In this document: positions 45,806-54,931 of the stretch, in pieces
Layout of the letters: every line of letters begins with the position of its first letter
Numbering within the stretch: the first letter of the stretch is position 1
Assembly: GCA_039545355.1 (NCBI GenBank)
Contig: BCJJ01000003.1
Coordinates: forward strand, 1,116,001 to 1,180,000
DNA: 64,000 nucleotides
Reading direction: 5' to 3'
From: Trichosporon coremiiforme
Taxonomy: Eukaryota; Basidiomycota; Tremellomycetes; Trichosporonales; Trichosporonaceae
The notes under the pieces: model-generated
Told to the model about the DNA's origin: nothing
The model's input: only the letters and a program-made list of their open reading frames with translations
The model's database searches: none
Translations under genes and position numbers: made by a program

Positions 45806-46480
45806 CTACTTGCGGCTGAGGTTGATGTAGTGGATGAAGCGCTCTCCGGGGCCCATGGGACGTTCGAATCCCTCGACTTTGAGTTTCTCGACGCCGGTGA
45901 GAGTGAGGCGGAGGGCCCAGAGATAGGTGTGAGGGATCTGAGCGAAGACCTCGAAGGGGATCTCGGACGGCTTGAGAACGGCCGACTCGGGCGCGGGGCA
46001 GAGCCAGAACATGTCCTCGGGGCGGGGGTACGAGTCGAGGATCTCGGCGCAGAGCTCGGGGCAGTCGAGGTGCACGCCGACGAGGAAGAAGACAATGGGC
46101 GACCAGTCCGTGTGCGCGCGCACGAGGTGAACGAACAGCTCCGTTGCGAGTGCGCACTGGTGTGCCGCGAGGAAGCGAGCCAGTGCTGCGATCTGCACGA
46201 GCACACTCGCCTTGCGGCTCACTGAGAACTTGCCGGTGTCAATGATGTCGAGGAACTGCTCGAGTGTGTATGACGCATACAGCAGGTCGAGGGTCTTTGC
46301 CCCCGAGCCGATTGTCTCGCGGAACGCGAGTGACCAGCTCTGCAGGTGGTAGGACGCGACCGTGAACATGACGTGGTCGGATGTGACGAGCGAGACATCC
46401 CCAGTGTTCCACTTGGAGTGGGGGGTAGGCTGGGGAGGGGACACCTCAGACTTGGGGGTGACGGGCTCGACCTTGGCCAT
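45806..46480 (-). CDS. BTB/POZ-like domain protein (intact family member)
   Basis: Intronless frame of 224 residues from the ATG at 46480; 46 further upstream codons are also open but start in leader-like sequence. After a Pro-rich N-terminus, residues 25-110 follow a BTB-like pattern: GDVSLVTSDHVMFTVASYHL, WSLAFRETI, then a helical EQFLDIIDTGKF. The middle reads LARFLAAHQCALATELFVHL and the end GPGERFIHYINLSRK. BTB folds usually mediate dimerisation or cullin binding; no partner domain is present here. It is the only copy in the cluster with an unbroken frame. It lacks the intron that copies 1 and 2 have at the SW/S position. Confidence 0.8.
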   Translation of the reverse strand: MAKVEPVTPKSEVSPPQPTPHSKWNTGDVSLVTSDHVMFTVASYHLQSWSLAFRETIGSGAKTLDLLYASYTLEQFLDIIDTGKFSVSRKASVLVQIAALARFLAAHQCALATELFVHLVRAHTDWSPIVFFLVGVHLDCPELCAEILDSYPRPEDMFWLCPAPESAVLKPSEIPFEVFAQIPHTYLWALRLTLTGVEKLKVEGFERPMGPGERFIHYINLSRK

Positions 46481-47587
46481 TGCGACGACTCGAACTTGTG
46501 GAGAGATGAGTGTTGAATGCTGGTGAAGAAAGACGTCGAATGGGAACAACGTTATGTACCAGCCGGAACTGTCAGCCGCAGACTGGACACAGCCATGCAT
46601 GCACACACGGCGCTGCATGCGGCTTCAGCGTGGTCGTGACAAGCGGATCACCTGAATCTCGGCTCTTCACAGGTTCTGAGCCGCGAAGATCAACCTCGAC
46701 AGTTTCAGGAAGACTCACAGGGCTGCTACCTCCGTGCTATGAGTTGCGTTGTTCAGTCGTCTGGGCGCGTTACACAGTGTGACTGGAGCTGAGTCAGGAG
46801 CACAAGCACAGCTCATGTAATGAGTGTGATGGGCGATGCGATACGCATACCCGGACAGCATGGTTCCAACGATCGGAGCGCCCGGCATCGCCGGAGGGGC
46901 GAGGCGGCAAGACATTCCGATGACCTTCACCAATTGCCGACCGTGATGATCACGATGCCAGAACTCGCGAGCTTTGTTACGCAGTGGGCGCATCATGGGC
47001 CGGTGCTGAGAAGCTGGCTACGGGAGGAACGAGGCGTTCGAGATGGATGAGATACGACGGTCTGAATTGCAAAGGAGCTGGATCGCATGCTATGCGTTCC
47101 ATCGCCGTCTCCGCGGCAGGTGCGTGACTTGTCGTGTGCCAGAAGTGGAATCTTCTTGTTTACTGCGCTCGATCACCTGCGCCAACCGGATGGATCTCGA
47201 AGACATGGAGAACGGAAGAGAAAATGAGTCCAAGACACTGCAATACTCCTGCTGGGCTGTGTTGTCCTAAGGCTGCGCCTTGCACTCTGTGACAGGAGAG
47301 TTCATTGACGAACCATCGGCAACTGATGGTACCACGTGGTTATCCGTTATCTGGGTGTGAGGATGATCTTCCCTATTCTTCGCACCTGTCCACCTCTGCG
47401 AGTGACGTAGAGCGGAATCAGACTGAATACTTCCCTAGCGGAACCAAAGTGAGGTAGACCAGGGGGGTTCAGGTACCGATCGACCCCTACTCGTCGCAAT
47501 GTATCAACCTTCAAGCTTCCCATTGCTCCTGCAAAAGCAACCCTCCTTCTCTCGCTGCTATTCCTGCAGAACTAGAAAAAGAAGGAG
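46481..47587. other. intergenic, no gene seen
   Basis: About 1.1 kb with only short frames on both strands, upstream of the BTB-like gene and downstream (3' side on plus) leading to the tRNA-Gly. Confidence 0.5.
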
Positions 47588-47666
47588 TACATCCAGGGGG
47601 AATCGAACCCCCACCGCATCGAATCGCACGTGGCAACGATGCATGATACCATTTCACCATAGATGT
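47588..47666 (-). tRNA. tRNA-Gly (anticodon GCC), with short intron
   Basis: Read on the minus strand: acceptor ACATCTA pairs with TGGATGT; the D-arm is TGGTGAAATGGTATCA; the T-arm is GGGGG TTCGATT CCCCC. The anticodon stem CATCG/CGATG encloses a 15-nt loop starting TTGCCA, so anticodon GCC with about 8 extra bases at the usual intron site 3' of position 37. Length without intron is 71 nt, normal for tRNA-Gly. Confidence 0.85.
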
Positions 47667-47958
47667 GAAGGACGCGCTATCTGAGGAAGCGATGGAAGCT
47701 TGGGCGCTGGGCCGTTATGTAAGTGGTTTCCATTAGACAGTGTCGAGAAGGCTCGCTTTATTGTCCCAGAGTTCTTTTGCATTGCATAGCTTTTGTGTCG
47801 GAGGGGCTTTCCAGAGGGAAGAGTGCTGTCGTGTCAACCGTTCGTTGGTGTTCCTTGTCCGACCGGGTTGGTGGAGGTCTGATTTGATAGCCGCGTGGCA
47901 GTGTGTCACGTGAGCGTTGCAACTCATCAAGATTTCTTCGGAGGGATGGAACATCATT

Positions 47959-48044
47959 GGCCACTTAGCTCAGTTGGTTAGAGCGTATGCTTAACACTTG
48001 CAGCGTTACGCATAAGGTCGGCGGTTCGACCCCGCCAGAGGTCA
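47959..48044 (+). tRNA. tRNA-Val (anticodon AAC), with 12-nt intron
   Basis: Acceptor GGCCACT pairs with AGAGGTC (one mismatch, one G-U). The D-arm is GCTCAGTTGGTTAGAGC, the T-arm GGCGG TTCGACC CCGCC. The anticodon stem TATGC/GCATA encloses TTAACAC plus about 12 bases, giving anticodon AAC and an intron at the canonical site. A T-run (TCTTTTTGG) follows at 48044-48052 as an RNA polymerase III terminator. Confidence 0.88.
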
Positions 48045-48837
48045 TCTTTTTGGCTTTTCTGAGGTGTGCAATGAAGTATGATGGATTGGAGGAGTGCGAA
48101 GTGGCCGGTAAAGGTGGTCGGAGGCTAGAGTCTGGTCCTGTGGCATGTTCGACGTGCCTCTCTCGGTCCATACTCTCCCTTCCACTGAACTGCTGATGCG
48201 TCCCACCCTCTGGTCAATCGGTTTTGCTGCGCGGGAAGAGCCCTCTTGCTCCGTACGGCCCATGGCACGTCGTGAGCTGGGCCAGACAGCGCGAAGCCTC
48301 AGATCCGAGATCTCGCCTCAAAGCTCAGATACCGAACCTACGATGTTCCCGTGACGAGAGCAGACACATCCGATACGAACAATAGAGCCTCGAAGCCCGC
48401 CCCAGAGTTGGGTCGACGCCGTGTGAGGGAGCAACAAGCGAAGATGGGGTTCGACATGTCAGTGCGGCTTCGCTTGATACTGAAGAGACAGGAATGAAGC
48501 CCGAAGACATGGCCCGCTCGCACTCAGTTCGCCATTGTCTGATGAGTGCCCCAGATTACACTCCGTGACAGACTTGGAGCCACCACAATCCTGACTGCTG
48601 ATAGAACATGCACGAAGGTTTCGTCCTTCCACTGGGCTGTATGAGGGAATGAGAAACTAACTCCAATCCGGAGTCAATCTTATCTTCGTGGCCCCCATCG
48701 ACTCTCTCCCGTGGCTAGCCTGCAACGCCTGATTAGGGTGGTCACTTTTGCGCTGTCGTCAAGCTGAACGGTTAGGACGTACTCCGCTTCGTGGACTGGG
48801 TGCGAGGGGCTGTTCGCAGGCTGGCTTGCGCACGTCG
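48045..48837. other. intergenic, no gene seen
   Basis: No supportable coding frame or RNA gene. It leads into the TATA box of the first cysteine-rich gene. Confidence 0.5.
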
Positions 48838-48844
48838 TATATAA
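48838..48844 (+). promoter_or_regulatory. TATA box of cysteine-rich gene 1
   Basis: TATATAA lies 51 nt (from its end) upstream of the ATG at 48895. The paralog at 49548 has GTATAAGA at a matching distance. Confidence 0.6.
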
Positions 48845-48894
48845 CTGATGTGGGGATTGGCGAACTACATATTACGCACCGCTGATCACGCATC

Positions 48895-49256
48895 ATGAAG
48901 CTCCTCGCTATCACCTCCCCTTCAGCTGTCGCGAACACCGCTATTCTCAGACCCGTCCCATCGCCCTTCCCAACGGGTAACGGTGGCATCTCCGGCTGCC
49001 CTGCGAATCCCAAGGGCCTGAAAGGACCCTGCTGGTGGAAATCTAACCGGGACGAGGTGAACGTACGCCGCGACGTGAGTAACTCTCAGAATACAGTTAC
49101 TGATGCAAGATTATTGACAAGCTGCCCGAATTCGGCAAAGGAGAGGTCCTATGTGCACTGAAGAGCTTTCGGCTGCATTACTGTTGTTGGGAGTACAAGG
49201 ACGAGGTTTGCAAGTGCACCATCTTTGAGAGCCCGGGCAACCCATTCTGCCGGTAG
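48895..49256 (+). CDS. small cysteine-rich protein, probably secreted (paralog 1)
   Basis: Two exons: 48895-49074 and 49110-49256, phase 0, 108 residues. A GTGAGT donor and a short 35-nt intron separate them. Landmarks are GCPANPKGLKGPCWW in exon 1 and GEVLCALK, HYCCWEYKDEVCKCT and a final FCR in exon 2: eight cysteines, most in paralog-conserved positions. The leader MKLLAITSPSAVANTAIL is only weakly hydrophobic compared with paralog 2, so secretion is likely but less certain. No named family is recognised. The gene forms a direct tandem with the copy at 49548. Confidence 0.68.
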
Positions 49257-49494
49257 TGCAAGACCAAGCACACTCCGCCCCAAGACGAGATCACTCCCCG
49301 GCCCCCTGTTGTTTAAGCTGGCTTCAGTATGGGAGCTCTACTTTGGCGCAGGATTGTGAGACTGCGTGCAGGTTGCCCTTTGCAAGGGTTCAGCTCGTTT
49401 CCCGTTTCTGTCCGTTGAGCGTGGTCAAGCAAGCTGGTCAGATGATGCCAACCTCATCATGCGGAATGCAAGTACTCCCTCCGGTTAGCATCAC

Positions 49495-49502
49495 GTATAA
49501 GA
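49495..49502 (+). promoter_or_regulatory. TATA-like box of cysteine-rich gene 2
   Basis: GTATAAGA about 46-52 nt upstream of the ATG at 49548, at the same relative place as TATATAA in paralog 1. Confidence 0.5.
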
Positions 49503-49547
49503 CATCGTCTGTAGCGAGTCCCCCCGTACTTTCTTCATCGACTTATC

Positions 49548-49933
49548 ATGAAACTCCTCATCATCGTCTCTCTCGTGACGGCTGCAGTTGCCCAGAGTGG
49601 TGGCATTCCCGGCTGTCCTGCATCCCCCGATGGCAGCATGGGACCCTGCTGGTGGGAGCCCGGCACAGATGACGTCGGCTACGCATGTCGCGACGTAGGT
49701 GAGATACTTTGGGATCACGCTGAACGTAAGGACGCAGCCGGCCTGTTGCCACCTGGATTACCTACCAAGGGCGAGAGCCTTTGCGGATTGAAGTGCGTCG
49801 GGCTGGGATACTGCTGATGGGAGTGGAGAGACGACACATGTACATGAACTGTGCATGGAAAACTGGGGACTACCGATGCAAGCTGTGCAGCCGTCGACAC
49901 GACGGAATTGAGCCCACGAATACGTGGGCTTGA
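49548..49933 (+). CDS. small cysteine-rich secreted protein (paralog 2), 3' part ambiguous
   Basis: The start encodes a clean signal peptide (MKLLIIVSLVTAAVAQ) and then GIPGCPASPDGSMGPCWWEP, matching paralog 1. A 39-nt intron (GTGAGA at 49699, acceptor before 49738) is likely; it is a multiple of three and open, so retention gives an 89-residue product ending at 49817. Past GESLCGLK, the sequence homologous to paralog 1 continues but TGA replaces Cys twice (YC-stop-WEW and TCT-stop-T). A possible second intron (GTGCGT, about 38 nt, acceptor GGAGAG) skips the first stop and shifts frame, giving another Cys-rich end (NCAWKTGDYRCKLC) that stops at 49933. Which product is made is open; it could also be a pseudogene. 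Confidence 0.55.
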
Positions 49934-50592
49934 GGCAGGAGGCTCAGCGATGAGCGTCAGTCCTCTTATCACTTCAAGGCGACCGTCGGTCTCAGCTGAA
50001 TAAGGGAGAGTTGATCCTTAGTGATAGTGAGAAGTCGAGTTAAACTGCAGCAAACATTGTCATTGTCATGCAAATCGTCCCAAAGTCTCCTTAGTCGAGA
50101 CAACCTGCCTTGATGCAAGCTGGGGTGGGTGTGAGCTCTGCCATCCCGTGTCGAATGCGACGATGTGCTGAGGAATGGTGAGAGGGTTTGCGCGCATTGT
50201 GCGAGGACGCAGCGAGATCACCAGCATACCTTATCGACGGAACTTTCTCCCATGCATCCCCGGGTTGCCTGTCGGCATCGGCGACGGAGTGCAGGGATTG
50301 TGTCGCGGAAGTCCAATCGCGACGGTGGTGGAAGTGCGGAGCCGTGAGTGGAAGGCCGATCATTCTCGGAAAACGAGCTTACGCACAGCTCCCCATTGGC
50401 TAGCTAAATGCTGCTCCAGGCGGCAAAGCGCCGGTCTTCGATCGCGAGCACGCATGCTGTACGCGTGCCAGAATCATGCGTAGCGAAGGCGACGGTTATC
50501 GATCGTCTGCTATGGTGATAGCGAACGCTGTTGTAAACGAATGAGGCTCACATAAGCTTGAATTATGAATTGCATCTAGGTGTCTAGTCAGT
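49934..50592. other. intergenic, no gene seen
   Basis: No supportable gene between the cysteine-rich pair and the 3' end of the thioesterase gene. Confidence 0.5.
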
Positions 50593-51382
50593 CTACTTCT
50601 TCTTGGCGAGGGCGGGGTCCTTCCCGTGCGGCGCGTTCTCGGGGACGGGAACCTCCTTCTCGCCGTCCGGGGAGAAGGCAACCACCTGGTGCGAGTTGGC
50701 CATGTGCTTGGTGTGGTTTCCGAACGCGACAATCTGGTCTTTCTCGTTGAAGAACTCGACACGGGTGAAGGCGAGTGTCCGGCCTGGCGTGTCAGCGAAT
50801 CTGCGGTAAATGTGTAGGAGGGGAGGACTCACCGACACGCAGAACCTTTCCAACGGCCTTGATCTCATCTCCAACCTTGCCTCCTGGGCGAATGAACTCG
50901 CACGAGATGTTGACCGACGCACCCGTCGGGGGCCGCATGCCCAGAGACTGGAGAGAGACGGAAGTGACGGTATCGACCATGGCGAGGATAGCGCCGCCGT
51001 GGATCGTCTTCAGTCAGCTGCAAGTTCCCGCTTCAAAGCTCACGTCGTGGTTGTTGAGGTGTTCTTTGCCAATTCTCATGCTCGTGTGGATGGTACCCGG
51101 AACGGCCTTGTTGACGACCATCTGTACGTCAGCGTTCAGCTCCAAGGGTGTCGCCATTCAGCTGCAAGCCGGAATGTGCGTTCTGATATTCACGTTCTTC
51201 AGCACCGTTCCATCCTGGCCTGTTAAGTTAGCAATCAATCTCTTATCTTTCCGAATGCCGGTTACTCACCAGCCTTGGCGACAGTCTGCGCCCAGGTCTG
51301 AAATATGTCAGCTCAGCTACCCGACACATCGTAGAGCTTCGAAGCCTTTGCTTACCTTCCTAACAAATGCCAGACAAGCCAT
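50593..51382 (-). CDS. hotdog-fold thioesterase (ACOT13/PaaI-like, 4HBT family)
   Basis: Six exons: 51382-51356, 51297-51270, 51219-51194, 51121-51044, 51007-50833, 50783-50593; 174 residues, all phases consistent, the first three exons only 26-28 nt. The conserved hotdog helix and its lead-in read EHLNNHDTIHGGAILAMVDT (residues about 47-66), followed by the strand pattern GASVNISCEFIRPGGKVGDE and GRTLAFTRVEFFN. This family hydrolyses acyl-CoA thioesters; the ACOT13 type acts on long-chain acyl-CoA, often in mitochondria. The HGG-x-...-VD motif and Asn/His before it are present. A KKK tail ends the protein. Substrate not predictable. Confidence 0.88.
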
Positions 51383-51934
51383 GGTGAGCAGAGGTTACGA
51401 TCAGTGATGCGCGAGAGATGATGGCGAGGAGATGTTGCAAGTCGAAAGTTAAATAACGGGAAACTGTGGGCAGCCAGCACCTTCGGCGGCAAGCGGAAGC
51501 CTGGTCGCCGAGTGGATCGTCGGCCTCTCCGATCGATCTCGGCTATGTGCGGCACAGCTGGAAGTGACAACCGTGAAAGTAAGGGGGTGGGCGAAACAAA
51601 CAACGAGGCAGAGTTCGACGCGTGCACTTTGCGTGGCGCTGACGCTCTAGGGGTGGGCTAAGATAAGGAACTAGTCACTATCCGAACGTGCCTGATCACG
51701 GTGGGTGTTGTCCAATGCGTCACGTCCAGCGCTCGACACCTTCGCAACAACGACGACGACCTTGACGATACCCTTCTCTCATACCTTGGCCCTCTTGCTC
51801 ATCTAAGACCTACCCTGGAGCCATCGGCGTGCGTACAGACTTATCTGGCCGCTCTTGTCCTTGAACAGCTCCTTGACGACCGCCTAAGATCTCTACGTTT
51901 CCTCTTTCTCTGGCCGACAGGCTCGCTCGCCGCT
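51383..51934. promoter_or_regulatory. divergent region, thioesterase / AP-2 sigma
   Basis: 552 bp between two outward-facing starts. No further gene; the plus-strand half is pyrimidine-rich just before the AP-2 sigma ATG. Confidence 0.45.
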
Positions 51935-52618
51935 ATGATCAAGTTCATCCTTGTGCAAGTGAGCTATTTGGGTTGTCGGGATTGAAGCTAACCTCAGAAT
52001 CGCCAAGGGAAGACTCGCCTGTCTAAGTGGTATGCCCCGTACGAGGACGACGAGAAGGTGAGCTTTCAAGTATATACCCAGCTGACGTACCCAGGTCAGA
52101 CTACGCGGCGAAGTCCACCGCTTAATCGCGCCCCGTGACCAGAAGTACCAGTCGAACTTCGTTGAGGTGAGTGTACTCCAGATGATGCGATTGCAGGGAG
52201 CACCATGTGCTAGGACCAGAGAACTGACTGTTTAGTTCCGCAACGACAAGATTGTCTACCGCCGCTACGCCGGCCTGTTCTTCTGCGTCTGTGTGGACTC
52301 GAACGACAACGAGCTTGCGTACCTTGAAGCTATTCACCTGTTTGTGGAGGTCCTCGGTGAGTGTAGTGTGCTTCGAAGCCAGATCTTTACCCACATAGAT
52401 ACCCACATAGATAGCTCACAGTCAGATGCTTTCTTCCAGAATGTGTGCGAGCTCGACCTCGTCTTCTCCTTCTACAAGGTGAGTTACATTGCGCGCGGCT
52501 TGGAACTGAGACGCAGGTCTATGCGATTCTCGACGAGGTATTCCTCGCGGGCGAGATCGAGGAGACGTCAAAACAAGTCGTTCTCGACCGCCTCGACTAT
52601 CTCGAGAAGCTGGAGTAG
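51935..52618 (+). CDS. APS2: AP-2 complex sigma subunit (clathrin adaptor small chain)
   Basis: Six exons: 51935-51958, 51998-52057, 52095-52166, 52236-52356, 52426-52478, 52517-52618; 143 residues, phases consistent. It is colinear with the sigma-2 family over its full length: [20 protein letters not shown], then [60 protein letters not shown] and [10 protein letters not shown]. The FVEFRN string and NVCELDLVF favour AP-2 sigma over AP-1 or AP-3. The subunit contributes to dileucine cargo-motif binding in endocytic clathrin coats at the plasma membrane. Converges on COX23 with 168 bp between stops. Confidence 0.97.
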
Positions 52619-52786
52619 AGCGGATATGTGCCATTAATGACCCGTCATATGCAACATGTTGTACTAGTTCTGACTCTCCTTTGCACCTCCTTGCGATCGA
52701 TACTGAAGGCTCGTTATGGTGAACAGTGCAAGATGGAATACATGCGGATGCCCGCCATCGCCTTCGTCCTACCTACAACAGCCCCC

Positions 52787-53178
52787 TCATGCTGACCGGT
52801 CGCGCTTCCTCTGCTCCTGCCAATTCTTCTTGCATTCCCTGTACGCCTTGAAGAACTCGTAACACTGTTGCTGTCAGTTCAAGCGGCACTTGTCAGCTCA
52901 CCTCAGCCTTGTTGTAATGCGTCCGCTCGAGACAGTCGAGGCTCGCCTTGCTCGCCTTCGCACACGGGTCGATGAACTGCGCGTTAGTTTGAATCAGAAG
53001 CAGCCCAGCTACGATCAGTGCCACTAAGAGCTAAACATACCTTGGACACCACACGGTGGTCCTTGTGCGCCTCCAAGGTCTTCTTGTAGTCGGCGGGTTG
53101 CTTCATCTCCGGTGTGGGGGGAGGAGGAAGGTACTCCTTCGGAGTCGGGTTCTTGTTCGGGGGGACGGGGGTGGCCAT
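52787..53178 (-). CDS. COX23: COX23-type twin CX9C mitochondrial protein (CHCHD7)
   Basis: Three exons: 53178-53041, 52976-52902, 52864-52787; 96 residues, phases consistent. A Pro-rich N-terminus is followed by the coiled-coil-helix-coiled-coil-helix fold with two perfect CX9C motifs: CAKASKASLDC and CYEFFKAYREC, preceded by FIDP, as in Cox23. The protein is expected to be oxidised by Mia40 in the intermembrane space and to help cytochrome c oxidase assembly or copper handling. The start at 53178 (MATPVPPNKNPTPKEYLP) is the only in-frame ATG before the fold. Confidence 0.94.
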
Positions 53179-53454
53179 GGTGCTTGCTCTCCTTCTCTGA
53201 CGTCGGTGCTCGCTCCTTGTCGCCTTGAGGGTACGAAAGGATGGTCCGTCGTGGTCGAGTGATCAAGTTGTGAAAGGCAGAGCGACGCGAATTCGGAAAC
53301 GGCCATTGCAGCCAACCTCATTTGCGCGAACTGTGGGTGGAGCCCCATACGCCGCTCACCACACGGACTGACGCAACCGCCTTGTCTGAACTATGGGCTA
53401 GTGTCAGCACGCCGCGCTTTGTTTTGGTCCACTCATCCACTCCAGTCACTCACC
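53179..53454. promoter_or_regulatory. divergent promoter, COX23 / PQ-loop gene
   Basis: 276 bp between outward-facing start codons; no coding frame of note. Confidence 0.45.
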
Positions 53455-54718
53455 ATGGACGCGGTACAGACTCTGGCGTCCGTGGGGATGGCCGTTGGGT
53501 AAGCTCAATTAGCAGGATTCAGCTGACAGCAGGCCGCCCCTCGTCTACGCCGACCAGGTATGTAGCTAGTGAAAAGAGCTCGCGCTGACCCCAGGCGGTC
53601 AGCATCGTGCGCAAGCGGTGAGCTAGAGAAGACCCGGCTTCTAACTAACCCCAGTGACTCTTCCGGCTTCTCACATGGTGAGCCTGACGGTTGAGGTTTA
53701 GCTGACCTCAGACGTGTGCGGCGTCGTCATCATCGCAAACATCTGCCGAGTGTTTTTCTGGTTCGGTGCGCGATTCGAGACCCGTGAGTAAGCGATGCTT
53801 TGGCCGTCCCTCTCTCTTTGCGGCCTTCCTCGCCTTACTAATGGCCGTTAAAAGCATCCACCACTGTGGACAGCTGACAGTCTCACGCATGGCCAGGCAA
53901 TGCTGCGTCCCCGTGCCAACAGCTGCGGAGCCAACGTACCTAGCTGACACTCCAGCGCTACTCGTCCAGTCGTTACTCCTGATCGTGTCGCAGCTCGTCC
54001 TCCTCTGGATCTGCATCTACTACGCCGTCCCATCTGATCCGGGAGAGGAGGCGGACGCGCTGTTGGCGCAGTCGAAGGGGTTGTTCTCCAAGCGGCCCTT
54101 CAACTTCTGGCGTTGGACAAAGTTCGGAACGTACATTGAGTTCCTGGCCGGGCTCATCGTCATCCTCTCCATCTTACAGGTTGTACTCGGTCGCTTCGAC
54201 TGGTGAGTACAGCTTAACTCCGCCAAGGTAGTAACTGACATACCAGGTACATCGATGCGTGAGTTGAGGACGTGCGAGCGATCCAACTGACAGAAAGACT
54301 TGGCTTCGTCGCGCTGACGATCGGTGAGCTAAGGGAAGTCCACACTAGCTGACAGCAGAATCGACCCTGCCGATCCCTCAGTTCATCTCGAACTGGCGCC
54401 GCAAGTCNTGCTACGGCTTCCGCTCGTCGACGCTGGCCGGCTGGCTCTTCGGTGATGCGTTCAAGTAAGCTTTTCGAAGATTCCTGTAAGCTGACTCCAG
54501 AACTGCATACTACTTTGTGCGCCAAAACCCGCTGCAGTTCAAGGTGACGGGCGTCATGACGCTGTGCTGGGACTTTGGTGAGCTCTATGAACCGGCGCGA
54601 GCTGACAGCAGCCGTCCTCGCGCAGCGGCTGTACTATGGCGCCGAGCCGCCGACACATCTCCCGTTACACGACCGGGACCACGAGCGCCTGCACGACCGC
54701 GACGAGGAGGACGACTGA
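53455..54718 (+). CDS. ANY1: PQ-loop repeat membrane protein (ANY1/PQLC1-like)
   Basis: Eleven exons: 53455-53498, 53533-53557, 53595-53617, 53655-53677, 53712-53783, 53956-54202, 54247-54258, 54298-54323, 54359-54464, 54501-54577, 54612-54718; 253 residues, every junction in phase. Exon 7 is a 12-nt microexon. The order of features matches PQLC1/Any1: first PQ-loop SIVRKRDSSGFSHDVCG with following IIANICRVFFWFGARFET, then two more helices, KRPFNFWRWTKFGTYIEFL, and a second PQ-loop LPIPQFISNWRRKSCYGFR. The first loop lacks the literal PQ pair. Yeast Any1 opposes phospholipid flippases in Golgi/endosomes. The tail is acidic and His/Arg-rich (HDRDHERLHDRDEEDD). One unresolved base at 54408 falls in a Ser wobble position. 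Confidence 0.88.
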
Positions 54719-54931
54719 TCTCTTCTTTCCATAGACACGACATGTCCCGTATTCCCAGCCTGACTTCTCCGGCTCCAGACGTATCACTTTTGTCCGCTCT
54801 GCTGTCTCCTCCACTCGTGTCCATCCGACCATTCACCGCTTCACATTCACGTTCCACTCGCTGCACTTGTTTCGCTCGTTCCGCGTCGAAGCTATGTTTT
54901 TTGCATCAATCTAAGGGTGATGTTGGTTTGT
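54719..54931. other. convergent 3' region
   Basis: 213 bp between the stops of the PQ-loop gene and QCR7; both 3' untranslated regions must lie here. Confidence 0.45.

Noticed and set aside
49815..49817. TGA in the cysteine-rich paralog as a selenocysteine codon
   Set aside because: It aligns with Cys, but a second TGA also aligns with Cys, no SECIS-like element is visible, and basidiomycetes are not known to have the pathway. Decay or splicing explains it better.
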